64,000 nt of DNA, from the NCBI GenBank assembly GCA_937900415.1, contig CALCEY010000004.1, positions 1-64,000 of the forward strand, given 5' to 3'. Shown in pieces: positions 1 through 8,952 of the stretch. This stretch comes from an uncultured Clostridia bacterium. GTDB taxonomy: Bacteria > Bacillota > Clostridia > Peptostreptococcales > Anaerovoracaceae. Both the position numbers and the translations under genes were made by a program. The stretch's first letter is position 1. Each line of letters opens with the position of its first letter. The notes beneath the pieces are model-generated. The model had not been told where the DNA came from. It ran no database searches and saw nothing but the letters and a program-made list of their open reading frames with translations.

Positions 1-225
1 TCTTTTGTGCTTTTTTATTGCTGCTGTTTGGTGCAGCTTGGTTATATTACCACCTTATCCTATATCCTGTCAAGCGCTTTTTTCGTTTTTTTTGAAATTA
101 TTTTTCAGTTTCAAAAAAACGGTCGTATACGCCGCTTTATAAATCCCTGCTGCCGCAGCCAGCAACTCACGGAAAACAGACATACAGCCGTATATAGCTT
201 TAGAGAATATATGGTTTTAAAGCAT

Positions 226-272
226 TAAAATACCGGCCTCGCAAGATCGTGCAAGATTAAGCAAGACCGGCA
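226..272 (-). terminator. Rho-independent terminator after pflA
   Basis: On the minus strand the arms TGCCGGTCTTGC and GCGAGGCCGGTA pair with a few G-U pairs and are followed by ATTTTAATGCTTT. It lies just downstream of the pflA stop. Nothing else is seen in positions 1-225. Confidence 0.6.
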
Positions 273-287
273 TTCACTTCCGCAAAA

Positions 288-1031
288 TTATTTTCCTATT
301 ATCACTTGGCTTACGGCCTCCGAAGCCGGAATCTCTACCAACGCTTTCAGCATATTGAGTTTTTCGCCATCCATAGGCGGCACATCTTTAAGCCTATATG
401 GTATATTCAACCTGCCATACTTGTTTACCGCCATGGTATGATAGCCCAGAAGCTCAACCTTATCCACATACCTTATCTGTTTTATAAAATCATTCAGCTT
501 TTTTATATCCTCTTCACTGTCGTTTATGCCGGGAACGACCACGTTTCTGATCCAAACATGCTTGCCGTTCCTGTTTATTATATCTATCAGCTTAAAAAGC
601 GCGTCCTGGCTTCTCCCCGTTACAGAGGAAAAAGCATCAGCTTCAGGATGCTTTATATCCAGGAGAATCAGATCGGCGGCGCGCACGGCTTCTTCCGTAA
701 ATTCATCGACGTATGTGCCGCTGGTATCTATGGCCGCTCCTATCCTTATTTCCTTCAATGCTTTTATCGCCTCAGCCAAAAATTTCCCCTGAAGAAGAGG
801 CTCTCCTCCGGAAAATGTAACTCCCCCCTTATCCCCGTAGTAAGGCCTGCCTCTGTCCGCCCAATGAAGAAGCTCGTCTATCTCCACGTCTCTTCCGCCG
901 TCCTCCGGCCATGAGTCGGGGTTATGACAATATATACATCTTGCAGGACAGCCCTGCATAAAAAACACCGTTCTTATGCCGGGCCCGTCTACTGCGCCAA
1001 ATGTTTCTATTGAATGCAATCTGCCTTTCAT
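288..1031 (-). CDS. pflA: Pyruvate formate-lyase-activating enzyme (radical SAM)
   Basis: This cytosolic radical-SAM enzyme uses S-adenosylmethionine and a [4Fe-4S] cluster to install the glycyl radical on PflB, allowing anaerobic pyruvate cleavage. The 247-residue length is normal for the family. The cluster motif C-x3-C-x2-C is at C28, C32 and C35, and the SAM-binding SGGEP is at residues 74-78. It lies 19 bp downstream of pflB on the same strand, so the two are almost certainly co-transcribed from the pflB promoter. The ATG at 1031 is preceded by AAAAGGGATGAA, a usable ribosome binding site. A hairpin terminator follows. Identity is secure from motif and neighbour together; activases of other glycyl-radical enzymes are the only realistic alternative. 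Confidence 0.95.
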   Translation of the reverse strand: MKGRLHSIETFGAVDGPGIRTVFFMQGCPARCIYCHNPDSWPEDGGRDVEIDELLHWADRGRPYYGDKGGVTFSGGEPLLQGKFLAEAIKALKEIRIGAAIDTSGTYVDEFTEEAVRAADLILLDIKHPEADAFSSVTGRSQDALFKLIDIINRNGKHVWIRNVVVPGINDSEEDIKKLNDFIKQIRYVDKVELLGYHTMAVNKYGRLNIPYRLKDVPPMDGEKLNMLKALVEIPASEAVSQVIIGK

Positions 1032-1050
1032 TTCATCCCTTTTATATGCG

Positions 1051-3282
1051 CTATACGCGGCTGTGGAAAGTTCTGGCTATAACTTCTTTCTGGTGATTTT
1101 TCGACAAGGCGTTGAATCTGACCGCATATCCTGAAACTCTGACTGTAAGATTAGGATACTTTTCAGGATTCTCATAAGCGTCCTCCAGAAGCCTTCTGTT
1201 GAGGACATTTACATTGAGATGATGCGCGCCTCTGTTGAAATAGCCCCCCATCAGGCCTACCAGAGTGTTTATCTGGTCTTCTCTTTCCTTGCCCAGAGCT
1301 TCCGGGGTTATTGAAAAGGTGTTTGACACGCCGTCCTGACATATATCCCAGTCGATCTTTGAAACCGAGTTAAGAGAAGCTATCGCTCCGTGGCTGTCTC
1401 TCTCATGCATAGGATTCGCCCCCGGCGCGAAAGGAGTTCCAGCTCTTCTGCCGTCAGGAGTGTTGCCTGTCTTTTTACCGTACATAACGTTTGAGGTTAT
1501 AGTCAATACAGAGAGGGTATGAACGGCATTCCTGTATGTAGGATGCTTTCTCAGCTCTTCTATGGTTCTTTCTGAAATTTTTACAGCTATCTCGTCCACC
1601 CTGTCGTCGTCGTTGCCGTATTTAGGGAAATCCCCTTCAGTTCTGAAATCAACTATTATGCCGTTTGCATCCCTTATAGGATACACTTTGGCGAATTTTA
1701 TTGCCGACAGAGAATCCGCCGCCACTGAAAAACCGGCCACTCCAAAAGCCATAAGTCTTTTAAGTTCAGAGTTTAAAAACGCCATCTGCGAACTTTCAAA
1801 GTCGTACTTATCGTGCATGAAATGGATTATATTCATTATATTGACATAGAGACCGCAGAGCCATTCAAGATAGATGTTGAATCTTCTCCATGCCTCGTCA
1901 AAATCAATCGGACCGTCTCCTATCTGCTCCATCTGGGGTCCGACGTGTTCTCCCGTTCTTTCATCTATTCCTCCGTTAAGACCTAAAAGCAAAATCTTTG
2001 CCAGATTACATCTGGCTCCGAAGAATTGTATCTGCTGCCCCATCTGTATCGCCGACACGCAGCATGCTATGGAATAATCCTCTCCATATGTAGGCCTCAT
2101 CTTATCGTCGTTTTCATACTGAACGGAATCAGTATCTATTGAAACCTGAGCACAGAATTTTTTAAAAGGCTCAGGCAAATCCTTGGACCATAAAACAGTA
2201 AGATTTGGTTCAGGCGCCGGTCCCAGATTGTACAGTGTCTGAAGAACTCTGTAGGAATTCTTCGTCACCTTATGACGTCCGTCAACGCCTACTCCCCCTA
2301 TACCTTCTGTTATCCACATAGGGTCTCCGCCAAAAAGCTCGTTGTATTCGTTTGTTCTCAGATGTCTTGCCACCCTCAGCTTCAATATGTAATCGTCTAT
2401 GAATTCCTGTATCTGTTCTTCCGTATATGTTCCTCTCGCCAAGTCTCTTTCGGCATAAATATCTATGAAGGTGGAGGTTCTTCCAATTGACATTGCAGCT
2501 CCGTTTTCTTCCTTAATGCCGGCAAGATAAGCAAAATACGTCCATTGAATAGCTTCTTTTACATCTTTTGCCGGTCCGGAAATATCAAAGCCGTAGCTTG
2601 CAGCCATCTTTTTGATTTCCTTAAGCGATTTAATCTGATTGTAAACCTCTTCAGCCGTTCTGATATTTTCTTCGCTCATGACGGATCTTGAGGAAATCAT
2701 TTCGTGGTCTTTTTCCTTACCTTCTATAAGGCGGTCTATACCGTAAAGAGCCGCTCTTCTGTAATCTCCTATGATTCTGCCTCTTCCGTAGGCGTCGGGA
2801 AGTCCCGTGATGAAACCCAGATGTCTGACTTGCTTCATTTCTTTTGAATAAGCCTTAAACACCCCGTCGTTATGAGTAGTGATATAGTCAAACATTCTGT
2901 CGATTTCCTCCGGAAGCTTTTCACCGTATTCCGCTACTTCCTCCCTTACCATTCTGATGCCGCCGAAAGGACAGATTCCCCTCTTAAGGGGCTCGTCCGT
3001 CTGCAAGCCGACGATAATATCTTTTCCGGGAATGATGTAGCCCGGCCCGAAGGCATTGACGCGCATAATTCTGCTGGCATCAACCTTAAGAGTGCCTCCT
3101 GCTTTTCTCTCCTCTATAAGCAGCTGCTGTACTCTCGCAAGGCACTCCTTCGTTCTTTCGGTAGGGCCTGCCAGAAATTCCGCATCTCCGTCATAGGGCT
3201 TATAATTCAAATGAATAAACTCCTCGACGTCGATGTTCTCCACCCAGCTTCCCTGTATAAAACCTTCCCATTCTTCTCTCAT
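1051..3282 (-). CDS. pflB: Formate C-acetyltransferase (pyruvate formate-lyase)
   Basis: The enzyme converts pyruvate and CoA to acetyl-CoA and formate in anaerobic fermentation. The 743-residue product has the full family length. The adjacent catalytic cysteines are C407-C408 in ACCVSAIQ. The C-terminal glycyl-radical motif RVSGYAVRF places the radical at G718, 25 residues from the end. The ATG at 3282 has GGAGG ten bases upstream. It is the first gene of a pflB-pflA operon, with a sigma-A-like promoter about 50 bp upstream. The conserved residues point to true PFL and not a glycerol dehydratase or choline lyase, and the neighbouring activase supports this. Confidence 0.97.
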   Translation of the reverse strand: MREEWEGFIQGSWVENIDVEEFIHLNYKPYDGDAEFLAGPTERTKECLARVQQLLIEERKAGGTLKVDASRIMRVNAFGPGYIIPGKDIIVGLQTDEPLKRGICPFGGIRMVREEVAEYGEKLPEEIDRMFDYITTHNDGVFKAYSKEMKQVRHLGFITGLPDAYGRGRIIGDYRRAALYGIDRLIEGKEKDHEMISSRSVMSEENIRTAEEVYNQIKSLKEIKKMAASYGFDISGPAKDVKEAIQWTYFAYLAGIKEENGAAMSIGRTSTFIDIYAERDLARGTYTEEQIQEFIDDYILKLRVARHLRTNEYNELFGGDPMWITEGIGGVGVDGRHKVTKNSYRVLQTLYNLGPAPEPNLTVLWSKDLPEPFKKFCAQVSIDTDSVQYENDDKMRPTYGEDYSIACCVSAIQMGQQIQFFGARCNLAKILLLGLNGGIDERTGEHVGPQMEQIGDGPIDFDEAWRRFNIYLEWLCGLYVNIMNIIHFMHDKYDFESSQMAFLNSELKRLMAFGVAGFSVAADSLSAIKFAKVYPIRDANGIIVDFRTEGDFPKYGNDDDRVDEIAVKISERTIEELRKHPTYRNAVHTLSVLTITSNVMYGKKTGNTPDGRRAGTPFAPGANPMHERDSHGAIASLNSVSKIDWDICQDGVSNTFSITPEALGKEREDQINTLVGLMGGYFNRGAHHLNVNVLNRRLLEDAYENPEKYPNLTVRVSGYAVRFNALSKNHQKEVIARTFHSRV

Positions 3283-3332
3283 GAATCACTTTCCTCCAGC
3301 CTATATAGTATATTTTATTCAGTCATAAGACG

Positions 3333-3361
3333 ATATTATACTATATATGCAGCTACGTCAA
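3333..3361 (-). promoter_or_regulatory. Candidate sigma-A promoter of pflBA
   Basis: On the minus strand TTGACG is followed by TATAAT after 15 bases, or by TAATAT after 17. A perfect 10-bp inverted repeat (ATATAGTATA, arms 3303-3312 and 3337-3346) overlaps the -10 region and could be an operator or a leader hairpin. Confidence 0.5.
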
Positions 3362-3433
3362 TCGTATTTTCGTCTTTTTCGATTGTTTTTTACTTCACAA
3401 GGCTAAAGTCTCCCCGACAAGCGTTTTTCAAGC

Positions 3434-3838
3434 TTAAACCGACAGTTTGCTCCGCTCTACGGAAGTGATTATTCCGAAAGCATTGATGTCTATCTCATAA
3501 TATTCGTTTCCTGAAATAACACCGAACGAATATTCGTTGAAAAACAAAAATTCGGCTTCGCTTTCTTCGCTGACAATCTGCGAATCCGGACCCGCATACT
3601 CGATAGCCTTCTCACGCGCCTCCGAATAATCTGTTTTCAGAAAGAACATCGCAGAAAGGCATGCAGCCCCCAATACAATCAATACAGCTAATACCACGCA
3701 GAATTTTTTCTTAAATGAAAACTTTTTTCTGTCAACCTTTCCGTTTTCTGCCGATTTGTTTTCCTTTTCCCCGGAGGCTTCTTTTCCTATTTCTTCTGCA
3801 GCCGTTTCCATCCCTTCATTTTTCTTAATATCTTCCAT
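3434..3838 (-). CDS. Single-pass membrane protein with PepSY-like tail, function unknown
   Basis: I do not recognise a named family with certainty. The 134-residue product has a charged, Glu/Lys-rich cytoplasmic N-terminus of about 40 residues, one hydrophobic helix (FCVVLAVLIVLGAACLSAMF) and an extracytoplasmic tail. The tail ends in a short segment (YYEIDINAFGIITSVE) that resembles the closing strands of a PepSY domain. I chose the ATG at 3838 because AGGAGG lies nine bases before it; the in-frame codon eight residues upstream has no such site. It stands alone between pflB and the U32 protease gene. PepSY domains are usually extracytoplasmic inhibitory or binding modules; a function here would be a guess. 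Confidence 0.65.
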   Translation of the reverse strand: MEDIKKNEGMETAAEEIGKEASGEKENKSAENGKVDRKKFSFKKKFCVVLAVLIVLGAACLSAMFFLKTDYSEAREKAIEYAGPDSQIVSEESEAEFLFFNEYSFGVISGNEYYEIDINAFGIITSVERSKLSV

Positions 3839-3933
3839 TATATTATTCCTCCTCTTAACCAATAATTTGTTATTTTATGAACCTATATTAACCACGAAAA
3901 ATTAAAATAAGATTAAAGCAGAAAAAATCATAT

Positions 3934-3966
3934 AAAAAAGCACTGACTCCATTACGAGGCCAGTGC
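3934..3966 (-). terminator. Rho-independent terminator after the U32 gene
   Basis: On the minus strand a GCACTG(G/A)C stem (3940-3966) is followed directly by six T residues. It lies 30 bp past the stop of the U32 protease gene. Confidence 0.75.
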
Positions 3967-3996
3967 AAAGCTGAAGCAGTTACGCTTCCTTGCATT

Positions 3997-6282
3997 TTAA
4001 ATTTTCTTTCCTATATATAGTCTTACAACCTCGCTTTTTCCAGAAGACGCTTTTCCTATCTTCATCCAATCCAGCGGAGCGTCTTCTCTGATCAACAGAG
4101 TTTTATGGTTCGAAGCATCAAATTCCAGATTATAAGCTTCTCCTTTTCTGTCGACAATCCTCTCCGTTTCAAAGCGATGCTCCGAAATCATCAGTGGAAA
4201 AGCTCCGAAACCCGCCTCTTCCTTTTCGAGAGAAAAGACGCAGGCCGAAGCGCCCAGCAGAGTACATGCTTTTCGGGCATAGCAATTCGTAGCGTTAATG
4301 CCGCTGTCTCCCAAAACTTCAACTCCTGCGGCAGAAAATTCTTTTATCCACCTTATATTTCCCACATATATAGGTTTGTTGTCCTCCTTAAGCAGAGACG
4401 AAAGTCTATCGAAATTTTCTTCTATCCATTCGTCCCCTGCGCCTTTGTTCATGGCCATTATATAAGGCACGACTTCAAATCCGGCTTCTTCTTTATTGCG
4501 GCAAAGCTCATACGCTCCGATAGGAACCAACATTCTTATCTTTCTTTCCATTCCGGCCGACTGTCTGATTTTTTTGAGCAGTCCCTCTAAATTGATGCTC
4601 ATAAAATCATCTGCGCCGAAAAATACAACCTCAAAAGTCCTTTGGTATGCTTCCCTGACGTTTTCTGCAGAAGCTTCAATGCCCGCACCTGCCACAGGCT
4701 TAACCGGGCCTGTATGGTTAAAATCCTCCCCAGAAACCGTATCGTCCTCACCCGACTTTCTTTTATAGCTTTCCTTTATTTTCTTCTCCAACTCATGAAG
4801 AGTCTCTCTTCGCAGCGCGTTAATGTCAGAAACAGGCGCATAGCACGGTTCCTTCTCGATGACTGTAATTTCGCTGACAGCAAAAGGTGTTCCTCCCGTC
4901 TTGGAAAACTGTTTTTTTACATTCGCCGTTAATCCGTCGTTGTTCTCTGCCTTTTCAAGAGCGACCCCATATTTTTTCACAGACCATGCGGAGCAATAGG
5001 CTTCCGCCTTAAGTTTGCCGCCTGCCTCCGCTGTAATTCTAAAAGCGACCGGCACCTTTCGCAAATATTTTCCGCCCTCAAAATCAATGCCCTCAAAAGT
5101 TTTTCTGGCCCTTTCCATCAAAAGTCCCGACGTGAGCCGATACACTCGATCTCCTCTATACGATTTAACTTTTATATCTCCGATCTCGATAAGTCCGCCC
5201 CTCTTTTTCTCTGCATAAGTAATTAAATTTCCGGAATTTTTTCGTCCTCTTATCTCAATATAATCCCCTTTAGAGATTTTCGCATAATCAGAAGAGCACC
5301 CCTCCCCTGAAGGCTGCCTTACGAGAATCAGAGGTCCGGCGCTGTCCTTTTCGACTACTCCTGAAAAAATCCCGGCATTTTTAGAAAGATCGGACGCCAT
5401 CAGTTCTTTTCCCGGATCATTGTAAAAATATCCCTTCGTGAAACCTCCTCTGTTGAAGATTTGCTTGAGAGCCGCCAAATCTTCCTCCTCCACCTCATAG
5501 CTGCCGAACTGATACCACCGGTCGAGATATTTTCTGTATATAGATGTTACGACGGCCACATATTCTGGGGATTTCATTCTTCCTTCAACCTTTAGGGAAG
5601 CTATGCCGGCTTGAGCCAGTCTTCCTACCTCCTCCAAAAGACACAAATCCTTAGGGCTCAAAGGATAAGGTTCTTTTGCTCCCTTATACGGAAGTCTGCA
5701 CGGCTGCGCACAGCTCCCTTTATTTCCCGAACGTCCGCCTATTACACGACTCAGCTGGCACTGTCCCGAATAGCACATACATAATGCGCCGTGAACAAAG
5801 ACCTCTGTTTCAATTCCGACATCCGCAGCCTTTCTAATCTCTTCAAAGGAAAGTTCCCTTGCAAGGACTACTCTCTCATAGCCCAGACGTGCAGCAGCCC
5901 TGACTCCCTCCGCGTCGTAAATCCCAGCCTGAGTGGAAAGATGCAGCGGAAGATACGGCAGCCGTTCTTTTATCAGCAGCCCCAAACCCAAATCCTGTAT
6001 TATAACTCCATCGACTCCTATTTTAGAATAAATCTCGGCCTGCCGCAGAGCAGGAATAAGCTGATCGTCGTCAAGCAAAGTATTCATCGCTATATATGTT
6101 TTTACATTCCTGACATGAGCGTAATCGACAGCTTTTTCAAGTTCATCATCAGAAAAATTTTCAGCATTCATACGCGCGTTAAAATGCTTTCCGCCTACAT
6201 AAACCGCGTCAGCGCCGTTTTCAACCGCTGCTATATACTGTTTTTTGCCTCCTGCCGGAATCAGCAGTTCACATCTTTTCAT
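3997..6282 (-). CDS. U32 family peptidase, DUF3656-type long form
   Basis: The 761-residue product begins with the typical U32 N-terminus (ELLIPAGGKKQYIAAVENGADAVYVGG), a TIM-barrel-like region with repeated I/V-x-V-x-G motifs. It carries the family cysteine region (VFVHGALCMCYSGQCQLSR, then GSCAQPCRLPY) near residues 165-200. Related proteins are either collagenase-like peptidases or tRNA/23S rRNA hydroxylation factors (RlhA, TrhP), and the cysteine cluster fits the latter's iron-sulfur site. The long C-terminal half is the DUF3656 type common in Firmicutes. The ATG at 6282 has GAGGAAAGC just upstream. The gene is monocistronic and ends in a strong terminator. Substrate cannot be read from sequence. 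Confidence 0.85.
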   Translation of the reverse strand: MKRCELLIPAGGKKQYIAAVENGADAVYVGGKHFNARMNAENFSDDELEKAVDYAHVRNVKTYIAMNTLLDDDQLIPALRQAEIYSKIGVDGVIIQDLGLGLLIKERLPYLPLHLSTQAGIYDAEGVRAAARLGYERVVLARELSFEEIRKAADVGIETEVFVHGALCMCYSGQCQLSRVIGGRSGNKGSCAQPCRLPYKGAKEPYPLSPKDLCLLEEVGRLAQAGIASLKVEGRMKSPEYVAVVTSIYRKYLDRWYQFGSYEVEEEDLAALKQIFNRGGFTKGYFYNDPGKELMASDLSKNAGIFSGVVEKDSAGPLILVRQPSGEGCSSDYAKISKGDYIEIRGRKNSGNLITYAEKKRGGLIEIGDIKVKSYRGDRVYRLTSGLLMERARKTFEGIDFEGGKYLRKVPVAFRITAEAGGKLKAEAYCSAWSVKKYGVALEKAENNDGLTANVKKQFSKTGGTPFAVSEITVIEKEPCYAPVSDINALRRETLHELEKKIKESYKRKSGEDDTVSGEDFNHTGPVKPVAGAGIEASAENVREAYQRTFEVVFFGADDFMSINLEGLLKKIRQSAGMERKIRMLVPIGAYELCRNKEEAGFEVVPYIMAMNKGAGDEWIEENFDRLSSLLKEDNKPIYVGNIRWIKEFSAAGVEVLGDSGINATNCYARKACTLLGASACVFSLEKEEAGFGAFPLMISEHRFETERIVDRKGEAYNLEFDASNHKTLLIREDAPLDWMKIGKASSGKSEVVRLYIGKKI

Positions 6283-6342
6283 AAGCTTTCCTCATAATTT
6301 TTATCAGTTTATATAATACTATTATTTGGAGGAATGAGCAAT

Positions 6343-7404
6343 ATGGAGAATTTTTTAGCAGAAATATTCGCCGGCGTGTGGCAAGTCGCAGCAGCAGTAC
6401 TGAAAGCTTTCTCACCCCTTATAACAGGGCTGATTTTGGCTTATCTGTTCAACGGACCGACGGAATGGATCAGAAAAAAATTATTTGTCCGTTCTGAAGA
6501 AATTCTGACAGAGCAAAGTCCCAGAGGCAGGGTTCCATCTATAATCATATCCTATACCCTGGCCGCTCTCCTGTTCATTCTCGTCGTCTACGCCTTTCTC
6601 ATACTCATACTGGGTGCTTTTCCGGAGAGCGGTTTTTACGGTACGCTGCGCTCGGTTTACGATTATTTTGAATCGGCTGCCGCAGACATTAAAAATTTCA
6701 TGTCAAAATACATCCCCAAAGGCGCAGATACGTCTGAGATTGATCCTGCGTCTGCGATAACTGTCTGGTTTGAAAACCATTTTTCTCTGGAAAAGCTTAT
6801 GCAGACGGTTTCCGCTTTGATCGGCAGTGTGACAAACTTTATTTTGGGTCTTGTAGCCAGCATATATTTGATAAGAGATAAGGAATTTTTCCTTTCTCTC
6901 TGGCAAAAGTTTCTTTCCCTCGTGCTTAAACAAAAAGCTCACGGCCAGATAAACGAAATTCTGTATGAGATAAATATCGTGCTTACAACCTTTATAAAGG
7001 GAGCGATGATAGACAGCCTTATCGTAGCCTTTCTTTCATCTGTCGCTTTATCGGCGCTGAAAATAAAATTTTCTGTCATAATAGGCCTAATCGGCGGTCT
7101 TCTGAACATAATCCCTTATTTCGGGCCTTTTTTCAGCATGGTGCCCGCCTTTCTCGTCGCCTTTTTCTCCAAGGGGCTGCTGAGCGGAATCCTCGCGGTA
7201 CTGGCTCTTTTCCTGATTCAGCAGATTGACAGCAACTATATCTATCCTAAAATAGTAGGAAGCTCCATAGGCTTGCATCCTCTCTTCGTACTGATTTCTC
7301 TGACGATTCTGGGCCATTTAGGGGGAATTGGGGGAATGCTCTTAGCTGTTCCAACTGCAGGAATAATACAAGTTCTCATAAAAAAATGGGCCTATAAATA
7401 TTAG
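6343..7404 (+). CDS. AI-2E/YdiK-type family transporter
   Basis: The 353-residue polytopic membrane protein shows the pattern of the AI-2E exporter superfamily (PF01594): hydrophobic helices at the N-terminus, a soluble segment at about residues 100-170, then a helix-rich C-terminal half. That half contains GLIGGLLNIIPYFGPF and QQIDSNYIYPKIVG, two conserved stretches of the family. I placed the start at 6343 because GGAGG at 6328-6332 is ten bases upstream; the ATG at 6334 is only one base from it. Members export autoinducer-2 or act as Na+/H+ antiporters, and I cannot choose between these. It diverges from the U32 gene across about 60 bp. Confidence 0.85.
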   Translation: MENFLAEIFAGVWQVAAAVLKAFSPLITGLILAYLFNGPTEWIRKKLFVRSEEILTEQSPRGRVPSIIISYTLAALLFILVVYAFLILILGAFPESGFYGTLRSVYDYFESAAADIKNFMSKYIPKGADTSEIDPASAITVWFENHFSLEKLMQTVSALIGSVTNFILGLVASIYLIRDKEFFLSLWQKFLSLVLKQKAHGQINEILYEINIVLTTFIKGAMIDSLIVAFLSSVALSALKIKFSVIIGLIGGLLNIIPYFGPFFSMVPAFLVAFFSKGLLSGILAVLALFLIQQIDSNYIYPKIVGSSIGLHPLFVLISLTILGHLGGIGGMLLAVPTAGIIQVLIKKWAYKY

Positions 7405-7432
7405 GCCCTGTAATCGTTCATCAATAAAAACT

Positions 7433-8950
7433 TTATCCCTTCATACACTCTTCAATAGACGCTTTTAGAATATCCATACCTTTGGAAAGGCGTTCCGGCG
7501 TCTCATACGAAAAATTTATCCTTATGTATTCACGTCCGCCGTTTTTAGACGGATAAAACACATATCCCGGCAATATGCTTATGCCGCTGCTGTATGCCCT
7601 CGAATCCAATTCTTTACTGTCCACGCCGTCAGGAAGCCGGCACCATACGTATATGCCGCCTTTAGGCTTTAAATAACTCACGCCCAGTTCTTTCATTTCC
7701 TCCAGTTTTCCGCATACTATATCTCTCTTTTTTTTATATTCTTTTCTATAATCGGAAAGCTTTCTGTAATAAACGCCTTCTTCAAGAAATTCAGCCAAAA
7801 GCCTCTGCGTCATCCAGTCCATGGCAACCAGTCTCACCGACACCAGATAGCTCAGTCTGCGTATGAGATCAGCGTTGGCCACTATAAAGGCCAGGCTGAG
7901 TCCGGGTACAAACGTCAACGAAAAAGAATATATATATACGACGTTTTCCAGCCTGTCAAAGACTTTCATCGGCGATATGGAAGGAATATCGTAATGAAGC
8001 TCTGACGCCTCGTCATATTCTATCACCGGCAGTCTGTATTTTTCTGAAAGTTTCAGAATTTCTTTGCGTTTTTCAACTGAAAGAACTTGTCCTGTAGGAT
8101 CATGAAAGCTGGAATTCAAACATATGAGCCTAGGTTTTTGCCTCTGGATTATCTCCTCCAGATACGCCGTTTCTATTCCGTCTTCCCCCATCGGAACGGT
8201 TATGAGCTTTCCCCCCGCAAGGCCTATGGCCCTATATGTATCCGGCGAAACCGGCTCCTCTGTTATAACTGCGTCGCCTGGCTTTACCAACAGTGTTATG
8301 AGAAAATCGAGAGCCTGATTTGTCTCCGTAAGAATCTGTATCTGCCTCGTCGTGGCTTTTATTCCCTTTGTACTGAGGTATGAGACTATCTGTCTGCGCA
8401 AATCTTCGTCGCCCTGATATGGCGTATAGAAATACTGTTTTTTCCCTTCTTCTGAAACTATCTTGGAGATTCTCTTTGACAGTTTCTCTCTGTCGTATAT
8501 TCCGGTAGCGGCAATTCCGCTTCCAAGGGATATTTTTTCAGGTCTGCTGAATCTCTGAAACATTTCATCAAATGTAACCGTCATATCGAGATATTCGTCC
8601 TTGATCTGATCCAGCCAATTTACTCTCTTATCTCCTCGTCTGTGCTCTTTACGCGCGTCCGCAAACCCTGTCTGTGCTATGCAATTCTTTGTCATCCCTT
8701 CTTCCGAAGCTGCCGACGCGCACACTCTGTATCCTATACCCTGATAAGATTCTATCAGTCCCTGCCCTTTCAACTCGCCGTAGGCTCTGGCCACGGTATT
8801 TCTATGTATGCTCAGCATCTTGGCCAGTGCTCTTTCCGAAGGCAGTATAGTGTCTGAGTTAACGGATCCCGTCATTATTTGCTGCTTAATGGAGGAAGCA
8901 ATCTGAAGGTAAACCGGAATTTTTATTTCTCTGTCTATTTTTATGTCCAT
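7433..8950 (-). CDS. MocR/GntR-type regulator with degenerate aminotransferase domain
   Basis: The 505-residue product has an N-terminal GntR winged helix (residues ~1-75; IPVYLQIASSIKQQI, ILPSERALAKML) joined to a fold-type I aminotransferase-like domain (~120-500), the MocR/PdxR architecture. In MocR proteins the second domain binds PLP and senses metabolites. The motif that normally reads S-F-S-K-x-L-x-P-G-L-R reads S-F-S-L345-T-F-V-P-G-L-S here, so the Schiff-base lysine and the following arginine are absent. The D-x-Y motif is altered to EYDEASE. The ATG at 8950 follows GGAGAGAGAATAGCA and lies two bases after the stop of the methyltransferase gene, suggesting an operon. It probably acts as a regulator without PLP chemistry. 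Confidence 0.85.
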   Translation of the reverse strand: MDIKIDREIKIPVYLQIASSIKQQIMTGSVNSDTILPSERALAKMLSIHRNTVARAYGELKGQGLIESYQGIGYRVCASAASEEGMTKNCIAQTGFADARKEHRRGDKRVNWLDQIKDEYLDMTVTFDEMFQRFSRPEKISLGSGIAATGIYDREKLSKRISKIVSEEGKKQYFYTPYQGDEDLRRQIVSYLSTKGIKATTRQIQILTETNQALDFLITLLVKPGDAVITEEPVSPDTYRAIGLAGGKLITVPMGEDGIETAYLEEIIQRQKPRLICLNSSFHDPTGQVLSVEKRKEILKLSEKYRLPVIEYDEASELHYDIPSISPMKVFDRLENVVYIYSFSLTFVPGLSLAFIVANADLIRRLSYLVSVRLVAMDWMTQRLLAEFLEEGVYYRKLSDYRKEYKKKRDIVCGKLEEMKELGVSYLKPKGGIYVWCRLPDGVDSKELDSRAYSSGISILPGYVFYPSKNGGREYIRINFSYETPERLSKGMDILKASIEECMKG

Positions 8951-8952
8951 TG

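Noticed and set aside
1..225. 73-codon plus-strand frame at the window start
   Set aside because: It has no ribosome binding site and overlaps the pflA terminator; the composition is not coding-like.
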